A stretch of 64,000 nucleotides of DNA, taken from Sphingobacteriaceae bacterium. GTDB lineage: Bacteria > Bacteroidota > Bacteroidia > B-17B0 > Aurantibacillaceae. The notes below the pieces were generated by a model that saw nothing but the letters and a program-made list of their open reading frames with translations, made no database searches and had not been told where the DNA came from. Each line of letters starts with the position of its first letter. Position 1 is the stretch's first letter. Shown here piece after piece: positions 55,564-64,000 of the stretch. The position numbers and the translations under genes are program-made. The DNA is taken from assembly GCA_002319075.1 (NCBI GenBank), contig NVQB01000001.1:3472001-3536000 (forward strand), written 5' to 3'.

Positions 55564-56469
55564 TTATTTAGTTTCTGACTGTTTCGGATTTTTTTTAAGA
55601 TGGTCTTCGTAAAGCTGATGCACAAGGCCGTCAGAAAGCCCAACTTGTGGTACAAATACTTTTTCAATATCGGCATTTTTCATGACGGTTAAAAAAATCC
55701 TGGCGGCAGGAATAATTACATCGGCACGGTCAGGTTTTAAATCCAGTCTTTCTACACGTTCCTGGTAGGTATAAGAACAAAGCATGTCGTAAATATTTTT
55801 GAGTCGCTCGTAACTCAGATGTTTGGTTTCTTTTTTTCCACTCATCTTAAAAATTTTATTGATGTTTCCTCCCGACCCAATGGCCGATAGAGGATGAATA
55901 CCAATAGTATTACGTTTGAGCCAGGCTTTCATTTCTTCCCATTCTTCTTTATTTACTTTGTCAAGAAGCATCCGTACGGTTCCGATATTGAAAGATTTTG
56001 CGGCAATAACTTTATTGTCGTAGTACAAAGTCAGTTCGGTGCTTCCACCGCCCACATCAATATATAAATAAGCGTGTTTTGGATTTAGTAGTTCTTCAAT
56101 GTGATTAGAGAAAACAAGTGCCGCTTCGTTTTTACCGTCAATAATTTCCACGGTAATTCCAGCTTCGGTTTTAATTCTTTCAATAATTTCCATCCCATTA
56201 CTGGCATCGCGCATGGCGCTGGTGGCAACGGCCCGGAAGTTTTGAACGCCATAAGCTTTTATAAGTTCCGAAAATCCTCTTAATGCGGTGATGAGCCTGT
56301 CTGCTTTTGCCGGGCTTATCTTCCCTTGTAAAAAAACATCTTCTCCTAAACGGATCGGCATACGGATCAGCTCTTCTTTACTGAAATGAGGTTTCCCATC
56401 AACCGTGTAAACTCTGCAAAAAAGTAAGCGCATAGCGTTACTTCCAATATCTATTGCTGCAAAAACCAT
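55564..56469 (-). CDS. ppx: Exopolyphosphatase/GppA-type phosphatase
   Basis: A 301-residue Ppx/GppA hydrolase of the ASKHA fold that cleaves terminal phosphate from polyphosphate or pppGpp. Phosphate-1 loop AIDIGSNAMRLL, phosphate-2 loop YIDVGGGSTELTLY and a DxG-type end (GSGGNINKI) are visible. At 301 residues it lacks the C-terminal HD-like domain of long Ppx. It overlaps ppk1 by 1 bp and precedes cdaA by 15 bp, so both are probably in one operon. Confidence 0.94.
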   Translation of the reverse strand: MVFAAIDIGSNAMRLLFCRVYTVDGKPHFSKEELIRMPIRLGEDVFLQGKISPAKADRLITALRGFSELIKAYGVQNFRAVATSAMRDASNGMEIIERIKTEAGITVEIIDGKNEAALVFSNHIEELLNPKHAYLYIDVGGGSTELTLYYDNKVIAAKSFNIGTVRMLLDKVNKEEWEEMKAWLKRNTIGIHPLSAIGSGGNINKIFKMSGKKETKHLSYERLKNIYDMLCSYTYQERVERLDLKPDRADVIIPAARIFLTVMKNADIEKVFVPQVGLSDGLVHQLYEDHLKKNPKQSETK

Positions 56470-58577
56470 TAGCTGTGTGTTAAAGTTCTGGATTTAATGA
56501 TTTGTGTTGGTTGTTGCTTATCGTTTTTTAAATACCTGTAAATTTCATCCTGCACGCGCACTTTCTTTTCGCCTGGTTTTGCTTTTTTATAATGGTTTTC
56601 CTGGCGACGGTCTAAGATACGGACTTTGGTATTTCCGGATAGCTGAATGTTGATAATGTCTTTTATTTGTTTACGGATTTCCGGGCTATAAATAGGCACT
56701 GCTACTTCGCTACGGTTATCCAAATTACGGCTCATCCAGTCGGCCGACGAAATAAATATTTTTTCGTCACCTTTATTGTGAAAAATAAAAACGCGGGTGT
56801 GTTCCAGATATTTATCTACAATGCTATAAGCGTGTATATTATCGCTCCAGCCTTCCATTTCTGTCACCAAAGAACATGCGCCGCGTATAATCAGTGTCAC
56901 TTTCACTCCTGCCATACTTGCTTCATAAAGTTTGGCGATCATTTCTTTATCAACCAGGCTATTCATTTTCAATGTGATCTCCGCCGGTTTTTTGCTTTTT
57001 GCATTTCTGATTTCGTTGTTGATCAATTGAACAAATTCTTTACGCATAAAGAATGGCGCAACCAAAAGGTGTTTGAAAGATTGTACCTTGAAGTTGTTCT
57101 CGTAAAAATCAAACATCTTAATGAGCTCTCCTGCAATTTCTTTGTTGGCCGTGAGTAAAGAGAAGTCGGTGTATATACGAGAGGTTTTTTCATTAAAGTT
57201 ACCCGTACCGATATGCGCGTAATGCACTTCCTTGCCGTTTTCGCGAGCGGTAACAACAAACAGTTTGCTGTGCACTTTTAATCCCGGTACACCATAAATA
57301 ACACGCGCTCCTTCTTCCTGCATCTTATTTGCCCAGTAAATATTATTTTCTTCATCAAAACGCGCCTGCAATTCTACAAGTACGGTTACCTTTTTTCCGT
57401 TCTTAATCGCATTAATCAAGGCATTCGCAATTTTGGAGGAATCGGCCACACGGTACAAAGTAATTTTAATACTTTCAACACTCGGATCAATAGAAGCTTC
57501 TCTTAAAAGATCGATGATGTGCTTATAAGTATGGTAAGGATAGTGCAATAAAATATCTTTTTGTTTTATCGCTTTTAAAGTGGTAAACGGATTTGTCTCC
57601 AGATCTTTATGCAATAAAGCAGGAGGATGATTATAAATAAGTTCTTTTTCGCCAAGATCAGGAAAAGTGATAAAGTTTTTAAAGTTATGATAACGTCCAC
57701 CTGGAATCGCATTGTCTTTCTTAGCCATGCCAAGTTTTTTCATAATGTACTTTAACATGTCGTCAGGCATAGCTGCATCGTACACAAATCTCACGGGCTG
57801 ACCCTGCTTACGGGCCTTTACACTTTTCGAGATTTTTTCGATCATACTTTTGCTCACATCGTTATCCAGCTCGAGTTCAGCATCACGGGTCAATTTAATA
57901 TTGTAGGCCTCAGCTGTGCGAAATCCGAATACTTCAAAAATCTGGTCGGTATTGTAACGGATAACATCGTCTACCAGCATGATGTAATGTTTTTTACCAT
58001 GTTGAGGTAAAATCACAAAACGCGAAATGTTTTGCGAGGGAATTTCAATTAAAGCGTATTTGTTTTTTTTGTTTGGAACAATGGATTCTAATTTCAGATA
58101 CATGTAGCTGGCCTTATCCTTCATATAAGGAAAAGGTTTGTTCTCATCTATCATCACCGGGAACAGGTTGGATGCCAGCTCGGTGTTGAAGTATTCAGAA
58201 ACAAAGATCTTTTGTGTATTGGTAAGTTGTTTTTCGTTGATGATAAAAACATTTTTAGCAGAAAGTTCCACTAAAATTTCCTGGTATATAGTTTCAAAAT
58301 GATTTTGTTGCTCAATTACTTTCCTTTGCAGGCGCGTTAATAATTCTTTTGGATCTTCTCCATAAACATTCACTGCTTTTTTGCCGAGCTTGGCAAGGCG
58401 TTTTACCGTTGCAACGCGCACACGGTAAAATTCATCGCGGTTGTTACTGAAAATTCCTAAAAATTTAAGCCGCTCAATAAGCGGAGTTGTTTTGTCGGAA
58501 GCTTCCTGCAAAACGCGTTCGTTAAAGGATAACCAGCTTATCTCACGGTTTATGTAGGGGAATTCTTTGCTTTTCAT
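56469..58577 (-). CDS. ppk1: Polyphosphate kinase 1
   Basis: Reversibly makes polyphosphate from ATP. At 702 residues it has all four domains (N, head, C1, C2). N-terminal YINREISWLSFNERVLQEA and NNRDEFYRVRV are classic. The catalytic His is in GLKVHSKLF (H436); the ATP-site stretch YAHIGTGNFNEKTSRIYTD and late HNKGDEKIFISSADWMSRNL are present. The C-terminus is basic (KKAKPGEKKV). Overlaps ppx by one base; 28 bp after sixA. Confidence 0.97.
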   Translation of the reverse strand: MKSKEFPYINREISWLSFNERVLQEASDKTTPLIERLKFLGIFSNNRDEFYRVRVATVKRLAKLGKKAVNVYGEDPKELLTRLQRKVIEQQNHFETIYQEILVELSAKNVFIINEKQLTNTQKIFVSEYFNTELASNLFPVMIDENKPFPYMKDKASYMYLKLESIVPNKKNKYALIEIPSQNISRFVILPQHGKKHYIMLVDDVIRYNTDQIFEVFGFRTAEAYNIKLTRDAELELDNDVSKSMIEKISKSVKARKQGQPVRFVYDAAMPDDMLKYIMKKLGMAKKDNAIPGGRYHNFKNFITFPDLGEKELIYNHPPALLHKDLETNPFTTLKAIKQKDILLHYPYHTYKHIIDLLREASIDPSVESIKITLYRVADSSKIANALINAIKNGKKVTVLVELQARFDEENNIYWANKMQEEGARVIYGVPGLKVHSKLFVVTARENGKEVHYAHIGTGNFNEKTSRIYTDFSLLTANKEIAGELIKMFDFYENNFKVQSFKHLLVAPFFMRKEFVQLINNEIRNAKSKKPAEITLKMNSLVDKEMIAKLYEASMAGVKVTLIIRGACSLVTEMEGWSDNIHAYSIVDKYLEHTRVFIFHNKGDEKIFISSADWMSRNLDNRSEVAVPIYSPEIRKQIKDIINIQLSGNTKVRILDRRQENHYKKAKPGEKKVRVQDEIYRYLKNDKQQPTQIIKSRTLTHS

Positions 58578-58605
58578 AATCTTTGTTTTTTGTGCGTATA
58601 AAAGC

Positions 58606-59112
58606 TCAGCCTTTATTTTTAAATTCTTTTGGAAATTGGTAATAGTTTAATTTTCCTTGTTTTTCATCCAGCTCCGACCATTTTTTAATGTCAAAATTAT
58701 AGGAAACAATGCCACAAGTGGGAATGTCATCAAAAAAAAGATCGTCGCATAAATAGTTACAAATGGTAGTTAACGAAGGATTGTGTCCGAATAGCATAAC
58801 ACTGTTATAACTAGCATCCATCTTCTTAAGAACAGAGAGTAAAGTTTCCAGCGAAGCTTCATAAATTTTTTCTTCCACCTTGATTTTATCCTTGTTTTGT
58901 TCTAAAGAACGTGCAAAGATAAAGGCGGTGCTTAATGCTCTGGTCGCAGAACTCGAAAGGATGAGGTCTGGTTTCTTTTTGTTTTTCTCAAACCATTCAC
59001 TTAAAAAATAAGCGTCTCTGTAGCCTCGTTCGTTCAAATGACGATCAATGTCTTTCAGAAATTCCGTTCCCCAGTCGCTCTTGGCGTGTCGTACAAAAAT
59101 GAGTTCTTTCAT
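58606..59112 (-). CDS. sixA: SixA-like phosphohistidine phosphatase
   Basis: A 168-residue histidine phosphatase. The RHG-type motif is RHAKS (R8, H9), with second conserved Arg in SSSATRALSTA and His in MLFGHNPSLTTI. SixA removes phosphate from histidine-containing phosphotransfer proteins in phosphorelays or PTS. It is immediately upstream of ppk1 (28 bp) and probably cotranscribed with it. Other small phosphatase functions are possible. Confidence 0.9.
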   Translation of the reverse strand: MKELIFVRHAKSDWGTEFLKDIDRHLNERGYRDAYFLSEWFEKNKKKPDLILSSSATRALSTAFIFARSLEQNKDKIKVEEKIYEASLETLLSVLKKMDASYNSVMLFGHNPSLTTICNYLCDDLFFDDIPTCGIVSYNFDIKKWSELDEKQGKLNYYQFPKEFKNKG

Positions 59113-59289
59113 GAGTTATCGATAATTTGAAGTGAAAAGAATTTCTTCGTTGGAGATCCTACACGGAGTTAACCACATAGGTACAAAGGGCGGATAGATA
59201 AAACTAACCGCCGAAAGGGGCACATCGGGTTGAAGCTTAGCTTCAACGGGCATCGCCCAAAATTTCATACTCCTGTTGTTTTGCATAAA

Positions 59290-59694
59290 TTAAATCTCGG
59301 GTAAAAGTTTAAAATATTCGTTAACATAAGTTTTTTGCCCGTCTTTAAAAATAGTATTGTAATTAAAATTAAGGATCAGGCCTTTCGGTGCCTGAAGCAA
59401 CTTCATGTAGTTTACAAGCTTCGCTTCAAATATAGGATTATGATCATTAGTGGCTTTTAATTCCACAACCGGGCAATCTCCTACAAATAAATCGCGGCGG
59501 AAATTCAGATTTAAATCCTTTGTCTTGTATAAAGCAGGAATTTTGAGTTCCGAGACAAATTTTATCTTTCTTAGAGTTAATTCCTCAATCATACACTGAT
59601 GGTAAACACTTTCCAATAAACCCCTTCCCATTATTTTGTGGACTTCTATTGCAGCACCAATCACATCCAGCCTTTTCTTTGTCAACTTTTTCAT
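59290..59694 (-). CDS. GxxExxY-family protein (PD-(D/E)xK-like)
   Basis: A 134-residue protein of the GxxExxY family, named for GLLESVY (G25, E28, Y31). The core RRDLFVGDCPVVELKAT fits the D-(E/D)xK nuclease-like motif, and the Q in LQAPKGLILNF is also typical. The family is very common in Bacteroidota and its function is unproven. It stands alone, 177 bp from sixA. Confidence 0.88.
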   Translation of the reverse strand: MKKLTKKRLDVIGAAIEVHKIMGRGLLESVYHQCMIEELTLRKIKFVSELKIPALYKTKDLNLNFRRDLFVGDCPVVELKATNDHNPIFEAKLVNYMKLLQAPKGLILNFNYNTIFKDGQKTYVNEYFKLLPEI

Positions 59695-59760
59695 TTTATA
59701 AATTCTGGTACCAAACCCGGTAGTTAATTGCCAGAAGTTCTAAAATTGCGCATGCGCAAT

Positions 59761-60023
59761 TCCTATGTGCAACTTTATGCATTTAGGAATTTCCTCTCCA
59801 ATCTTCGCATAAAAACTATGTGTCTATGTGGTTTAATTAAACAACGTATAAAAGTTAAAAACATTTCAAAGTAAAACTACCTCTCTCAATTCTAAAATTT
59901 CCTATGCGCCCCTTTAATCATTTAGTAGGTCCTATGCCATACCGGTGATTCTTAAAAACTCTGTGCCTATGTTGGTTAATTGGCTCCATAACAAAAGGTT
60001 AAAAAACATTTCAAAATAACTTA
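59761..60023. repeat. Imperfect tandem duplication of about 140 bp
   Basis: 59761-59880 and 59902-60023 share order and wording: CCTATG(T/C)G, then ATTTAG, AAAAACT(A/C)TGTG(T/C)CTATG, a TTAATT segment, and AAAACATTTCAAA near the end. It fills the gap between the GxxExxY and DUF2130 genes. A related inverted piece (TTAACCACATAGGTACAAAG) lies at 59170-59189. Confidence 0.7.
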
Positions 60024-60059
60024 CTTTAAGTCATAAATTTACGCAAAACATAATTTGTT

Positions 60060-61286
60060 ATGAGTAATAATTCAACAATTCAGTGTCCTAATTGCAAACA
60101 CGAATTCGCTATAGAAAACGCACTGTCACAAAAGATTGAAGACGATATCCGCGGAAAATATTTAAAACGGTACAATGAAGACAAACAAAAAATAGAGGCT
60201 GAAAAAGCCCAACTGGCCAGGGAAACCGAACAGTTAAAGTTACAGGGCGAAAATCAGGACAGAATATTGCAGGACAAATTGCGTCTGGCAAAAAGCCAAC
60301 TTCAGGAAGAAGCCATCAAGAAAGCAGCCGGTGAAATGCAGCTGCAAATGGAAATGCTTAACAAAGAATTAACGGAGAAATCGCAAAAGCTTAAAGCCAG
60401 CGAGAAAAAGGAACTCGAGCTAATGCAAAAAGAAAAGCAAATCAAAGAAAGGGAAGAAAGTATGAAGCTGGACATGGAAAAACAAATGTTAGAGCGACAG
60501 AAAGAGATAGAAGACCGCGTTAAAAAAATGGAAAGTGAACGTTCTGACCTTAAAATTAAAGAGTTGGAAAAAAAATTGGCCGACCAGGTGGATCTGGCAG
60601 AAACCATGCGTCGAAAGGCAGAGCAGGGCAGTATGCAATTACAGGGTGAAGTTTTAGAGCTCGCATTAGAAGAATTGTTGCGAAGTAGTTACCCTTTTGA
60701 CAGCATTGAGGAAGTAGCTAAGGGGGTTAGAGGGGCAGATTGCATGCAGCACGTACACAATACGATTGGTCAGTTATGCGGGAAAATAATTTACGAGAGC
60801 AAACGCACCAAAGCCTTTACAAACGAGTGGATTGAGAAACTGAAAAAAGACATGCGCGCTCAACAGGCCGACATTGCAGTGATTGTAACAGAAACACTTC
60901 CAAAAGATATGGAGGCATTCGGCTTTCGCGACGGCGTGTGGATTTGTCGCTTTGCGGACGTAAAACCTTTGTCTTTTTTACTGAGAGACAGTCTTATTAA
61001 AGTGTATGGAGCAATGGTAAGCCAGGAAAACAAAGGGGATAAAATGCAACTACTTTACAATTACCTTACCGGCAACGAATTCAACCAGAATGTTTTAGCC
61101 ATTACCGAGGGTTTTGTGGCATTGCGAGACAGTATTACCCGTGAAAAAATTCAGATGGAAAAAATGTGGAAGGAACGCGAAAAACAACTGGATAAGGTGC
61201 TTCTCAATACAAGTCTTTTTTATGGTTCTATCAAAGGCATTGCAGGTAACGCCATCAGCGACATTAAATTACTGGATGGTGAGTAG
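60060..61286 (+). CDS. DUF2130 family protein (nuclease-like)
   Basis: A 408-residue cytoplasmic protein. N-terminal Cys pair IQCPNCKHEF (C9, C12), a long Lys/Glu-rich coiled-coil (about 25-200, repeats such as KQIKEREESMKLDMEKQML), then the DUF2130 domain (about 205-330) with VRGADCMQHV, IIYESKRTKAF and ADIAVIVTETLPKDM, an arrangement like a PD-(D/E)xK nuclease core with E-x-K. Function unknown; nuclease activity is inference. Confidence 0.88.
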   Translation: MSNNSTIQCPNCKHEFAIENALSQKIEDDIRGKYLKRYNEDKQKIEAEKAQLARETEQLKLQGENQDRILQDKLRLAKSQLQEEAIKKAAGEMQLQMEMLNKELTEKSQKLKASEKKELELMQKEKQIKEREESMKLDMEKQMLERQKEIEDRVKKMESERSDLKIKELEKKLADQVDLAETMRRKAEQGSMQLQGEVLELALEELLRSSYPFDSIEEVAKGVRGADCMQHVHNTIGQLCGKIIYESKRTKAFTNEWIEKLKKDMRAQQADIAVIVTETLPKDMEAFGFRDGVWICRFADVKPLSFLLRDSLIKVYGAMVSQENKGDKMQLLYNYLTGNEFNQNVLAITEGFVALRDSITREKIQMEKMWKEREKQLDKVLLNTSLFYGSIKGIAGNAISDIKLLDGE

Positions 61287-61525
61287 AAATATAAAAAAGA
61301 GAGACTCTTAACCAGTTAGCCAAGAGATGCTGAGGGACAAGGTGGAAAGTTCGGTTTCTTCTCAGTATGACTTTTAAAACCTTTTGAGAGGCTCTTCTTT
61401 TGTTTTTCAGTTCATTCTTTTTTCCTGCTATCCTTATCCATTCTTCAACCTCCAGCTTTCGCCTTCATAAAGATAAGCCTAGCGAAATGGAAAAAATTAC
61501 CAACTATTTTAGTTGGATCAAATGA

Positions 61526-61555
61526 AAAAGACTGCCATCCGGCAGCCTTTTCCTC
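61526..61555 (-). terminator. Terminator of the LamG-domain gene
   Basis: CTGCC and GGCAG (61532-61536 and 61541-61545) form a stem with an ATCC loop; on the minus strand it ends in a T run (from AAAAAG at 61525-61530). It lies just past the stop at 61563. Confidence 0.85.
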
Positions 61556-61562
61556 AAGGGCT

Positions 61563-63437
61563 TTAGTTTTCAATAACAAGTTTTCCAGAGCTTGTTCCAG
61601 AGTCGCTTGTAAAAACGTACAGGTAAATGCCAGCTTTATATCCTTCCAGTTTTACTTCCTGTTCATTTTTCTGAACATTTATTTCTGAGAGGATCTGGCC
61701 GGTTAAAGCATAAACAGTTAATACACCAGGATGTTCTGAAGATACTTTTATACTTCCGGAAGATGGATTCGGATAAATCACTAAGCTTCCATCCACACGA
61801 CCTGTTTTTTCAATGCCCAGTGTTTTTACACTTGAAAGGTTATGTGGCGCTTCTTCGCCTCTGTTGCAGTCTTTCCTGCAAGTGCCTGTAACGGGAGCAT
61901 TTTCGCTTGACCAGCCTGCTAAATTAACGAACGATCCGGTAAAGCCGTTTACTGAGCCATCAATAACAGTGCTTGCACCTACCTGGTTACAGCGGTAATA
62001 AAGCACGAGGTCAGACTCGGTTCCCAGACGACATTTCTGGTAATTGGAAGCTATATCTATTGGAGCCAAAGCTTTTTTCCAGATACGTACTTCATCCATT
62101 TTTCCGTCAATGGAGTTAACACCGGGGCAAGCGCCGCAGGCAGAAAGGTTTGTCTGGATCACATTGGGTATGGGCGCTACGGTGAGGAGTTGAGTATCTA
62201 CCAGTACACCATCTACATATAAATATTTCCTGCCAGCCAAATAATCAGCAACGCCGGCAGCATGATACCACCTGTTGGTTAAAAAACCACCCGCTGGTTT
62301 CCATGCGCAATTAAGATCAACCGGCACGCCGGACGGAGGGTCTACTTTAAATACGAGACTGTCATACCCTCTGTTGAAAAATCCGCTATGCCAGCCGAAG
62401 CCCAGATACAGATCTCTAAAGGATGCATTGTCGATAGCACTGATGAGCGGAAGGTCATTGCTTGTACTGCCAGGAGCCGATTTTAATTTAAACCAGGTTT
62501 CCCAGGTATATCCGGTACTGGTGACGTCGTAATAATACTGGTTGGTAAGTGGCAATGCAACTGACGGATTATTCCTGGTGTCAAAGTCAAGAGAGCCCAG
62601 GCATTTGCAGGCTTCCTGGCATGCTGTGCCAGATACTGGTGCGTTTTGGGTAGACCAGGCTGGCGAAGGCGCGTTTAAGAAAGATGCGTTGTTAAAGTTG
62701 CTTGTTGCGTCAAGAACGCTGAGTGCGCCTGTTTGGTTAAGTCGGTAATAAAGAAAAAGGTTGGCCTCAGTGCCATTCAGACATTGGTTACAGTTCGCGG
62801 AAATTTCTAATGGGCTTAATGGCTTGTCCCAGATGCGCACTTCATCCATATACCCGTTAAGAGAGTTTAATCCGTTGCCGCCATTGTGCGACGAAAGGTT
62901 GGTAGGAATAACGCGTGTATTAGGCGCCACGGTTAAAGACTGAGAATTAACAAGTACGCAGTTAACATACAGGTACTTCATGCCTGCACCGTAATCTGCA
63001 ACACCGGCAACATGGTACCAGGTATTGATTAAAAATCCGCCCGAAGGTTTCCAGGCACAGTTCAGATCAACCGGTACGGCTGCGCTTGGCGGATCTACTT
63101 TAAAAACGAGGCTGTCGTAACCTCTGTTCTGAACTCCTCCGTGCCAGCCAAAGCCAAGGTACATATCTTCATAAAGCGTGCCGTCAATGGAACTTATTAT
63201 TTGACGGTCGTTGTTGGTACTGCCGGGAACAGAATTAAGTTTAATCCAGCACTCCCATGTATAACCACCGTTAACGGCTGTATAATAATGATTGGTTGCA
63301 GGCAGTTTTACCGAGATGTCGTTTGTTTGATTAAATAATAATGAACCTTGGCAGGACTGCTGGGCCTCTGCATAATGTATTAAGAAAAATGAAAGTGATA
63401 GAAAGAGCAGTTTGCTCCACTGAAATGGTTTTTTCAT
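61563..63437 (-). CDS. Secreted protein with two LamG domains and T9SS sorting domain
   Basis: A 624-residue secreted protein. Signal peptide 1-25 (LLFLSLSFFLIHYAEAQ), two LamG (concanavalin-like) domains of about 240 residues each (about 30-270 and 275-520), and a type IX sorting domain at the end (LVIYPNPSSGSIKV to AGIYLYVFTSDSG). The two LamG copies are close to each other (both carry NRGYDSLVFKVDPPS and DEVRIW), so one gene-internal duplication is recent. LamG domains bind glycans or proteins; the ligand is unknown. Confidence 0.9.
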   Translation of the reverse strand: MKKPFQWSKLLFLSLSFFLIHYAEAQQSCQGSLLFNQTNDISVKLPATNHYYTAVNGGYTWECWIKLNSVPGSTNNDRQIISSIDGTLYEDMYLGFGWHGGVQNRGYDSLVFKVDPPSAAVPVDLNCAWKPSGGFLINTWYHVAGVADYGAGMKYLYVNCVLVNSQSLTVAPNTRVIPTNLSSHNGGNGLNSLNGYMDEVRIWDKPLSPLEISANCNQCLNGTEANLFLYYRLNQTGALSVLDATSNFNNASFLNAPSPAWSTQNAPVSGTACQEACKCLGSLDFDTRNNPSVALPLTNQYYYDVTSTGYTWETWFKLKSAPGSTSNDLPLISAIDNASFRDLYLGFGWHSGFFNRGYDSLVFKVDPPSGVPVDLNCAWKPAGGFLTNRWYHAAGVADYLAGRKYLYVDGVLVDTQLLTVAPIPNVIQTNLSACGACPGVNSIDGKMDEVRIWKKALAPIDIASNYQKCRLGTESDLVLYYRCNQVGASTVIDGSVNGFTGSFVNLAGWSSENAPVTGTCRKDCNRGEEAPHNLSSVKTLGIEKTGRVDGSLVIYPNPSSGSIKVSSEHPGVLTVYALTGQILSEINVQKNEQEVKLEGYKAGIYLYVFTSDSGTSSGKLVIEN

Positions 63438-63860
63438 AACGTTGGTTTTAAATTGTTAATTAAAAAATGCACCGACCCTGTTTGTGAGTAACCTTGATAG
63501 CGCGAGGGCTGAGCTAGAATGGTGCTGCGGGCTCTCCTGCGCCGAATAACAAAAAGGTTAAGTGGGTAAAGGCTGTTTTTCTTTCATAGATTGGGGTTTT
63601 AGGTTGTACCTACTTTGTTTAAAGCGTAGTTCGGTAAGTCCGCTATTGCAATATATTCTCAGGATCATTGTAACAGGAAGGATCGTTCTTTCGCTGGTAA
63701 ATGTCAGAAAGCAGCCAGTTAAATTCGGAATGTGTTTCATAAAACGTCATTAAATGAGTTTATGAAGCTAAATTAGTTGACCCCGGGCAGGAAGCCGGAG
63801 AAGGATTAACATCTGCTGAAAAGCATCTGACGAACGCAGAGGTTTAACTTACAAGCGCAC
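63438..63860. other. Intergenic stretch, nothing recognised
   Basis: 423 bp between the LamG gene and the regulator at the right edge. Short overlapping open frames on both strands (near 63558-63753) have no signal, domain or start context. No repeat of the 59-bp family is present. Confidence 0.5.
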
Positions 63861-64000
63861 TTATAATTCTGAGAGTTTTTGTAACAGCAGCTCTTTTTTG
63901 CGGGTAGATACCGGCAGCGACACATTGTTTTTTAAAACTGCTTTGCCGCCTTCTGTTTTTTCATACCGTTTAAAATACTGCAGGTTGAGCAGGTAGGTTT
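63861..64000 (-). CDS. LytTR-type DNA-binding regulator, C-terminal end only
   Basis: Only the last 46 codons are visible; the gene runs off the right edge. The sequence YLLNLQYFKRYEKTEGGKA and LPVSTRKKELLL is the conserved C-terminus of LytTR DNA-binding domains (LytR/AgrA type). In Bacteroidota these usually follow a receiver domain, so a response regulator is likely. Confidence 0.75.
   Translation of the reverse strand, partial: TYLLNLQYFKRYEKTEGGKAVLKNNVSLPVSTRKKELLLQKLSEL

Noticed and set aside
56667-57158. 163-codon plus-strand open frame
   Set aside because: Lies entirely antisense to ppk1 and has a His/Phe/Cys-rich composition typical of a shadow frame.
63558-63753. Two overlapping short open frames on opposite strands
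   Set aside because: No signal peptide, domain or promoter context; they overlap each other almost completely.

Overview
The window is chromosomal DNA of a member of the Bacteroidota. Evidence: at least five secreted proteins with a C-terminal type IX secretion (T9SS) sorting domain (YPNP...GIYF pattern), a GldN-family protein, many lipoproteins, coding starts without Shine-Dalgarno sequences, several GTG starts, and AT-rich coding sequence. The class or order cannot be fixed from this sequence. No tRNA, rRNA, CRISPR array, prophage or transposase gene was seen.

Layout. 1-12.7 kb: the N-terminal part of a subtilase (cut by the left edge), gatB, a TlpA-like lipoprotein, a D15/BamA-like outer-membrane protein, a large M1 peptidase overlapping an LpxH-like hydrolase, an AI-2E family permease, a lipoprotein and a holin-X-like pair. 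12.75-13.1 kb: a GC-rich, strongly folded non-coding segment. 13.2-17.5 kb: ilvE, then a sigma factor overlapping a large membrane protein that looks like an anti-sigma factor with a periplasmic c-type cytochrome domain. 17.7-22.6 kb: small lipoproteins, a Nudix hydrolase, DHFR-like and DinB-like proteins and a GT-C type glycosyltransferase. 22.6-27 kb: a 59-bp tandem array, a GNAT enzyme, a class III CoA-transferase and pheT. 27-40 kb: a T9SS-rich region with a stand-alone GldN paralogue, a metzincin protease and three Ig/SprB-type surface proteins, plus a UbiA-like membrane protein and a PEBP protein. 40-52.8 kb: an MBL-fold hydrolase, Kup, a Crp/Fnr regulator with a SRPBCC gene and an FNR-type palindrome between them, a CDF transporter, tsaB, an orphan HlyD adaptor and a DUF255 protein. 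53-59.7 kb: an acyltransferase, then sixA-ppk1-ppx-cdaA-fkbp all on the minus strand, which joins polyphosphate and c-di-AMP metabolism. 60-64 kb: a DUF2130 protein, a double LamG T9SS protein and the C-terminus of a LytTR regulator.

Most unusual observations: (1) the sigma/anti-sigma pair whose anti-sigma-like partner carries a CxxCH heme-binding domain outside the membrane, suggesting redox or heme-dependent control of transcription; (2) a family of MITE-like elements with terminal inverted repeats around a 59-bp core, present as one copy, as a six-copy tandem array whose end supplies the last 13 codons of a GNAT gene, and as decayed copies; (3) an orphan GldN whose signal peptide is encoded in frame but without a standard start codon; (4) an FNR-type operator beside a regulator with the matching ExxSR recognition helix; (5) the polyphosphate/c-di-AMP gene cluster; (6) the folded non-coding segment at 12.75-13.1 kb. 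Family names come from recognising motifs by eye; no database search was run.
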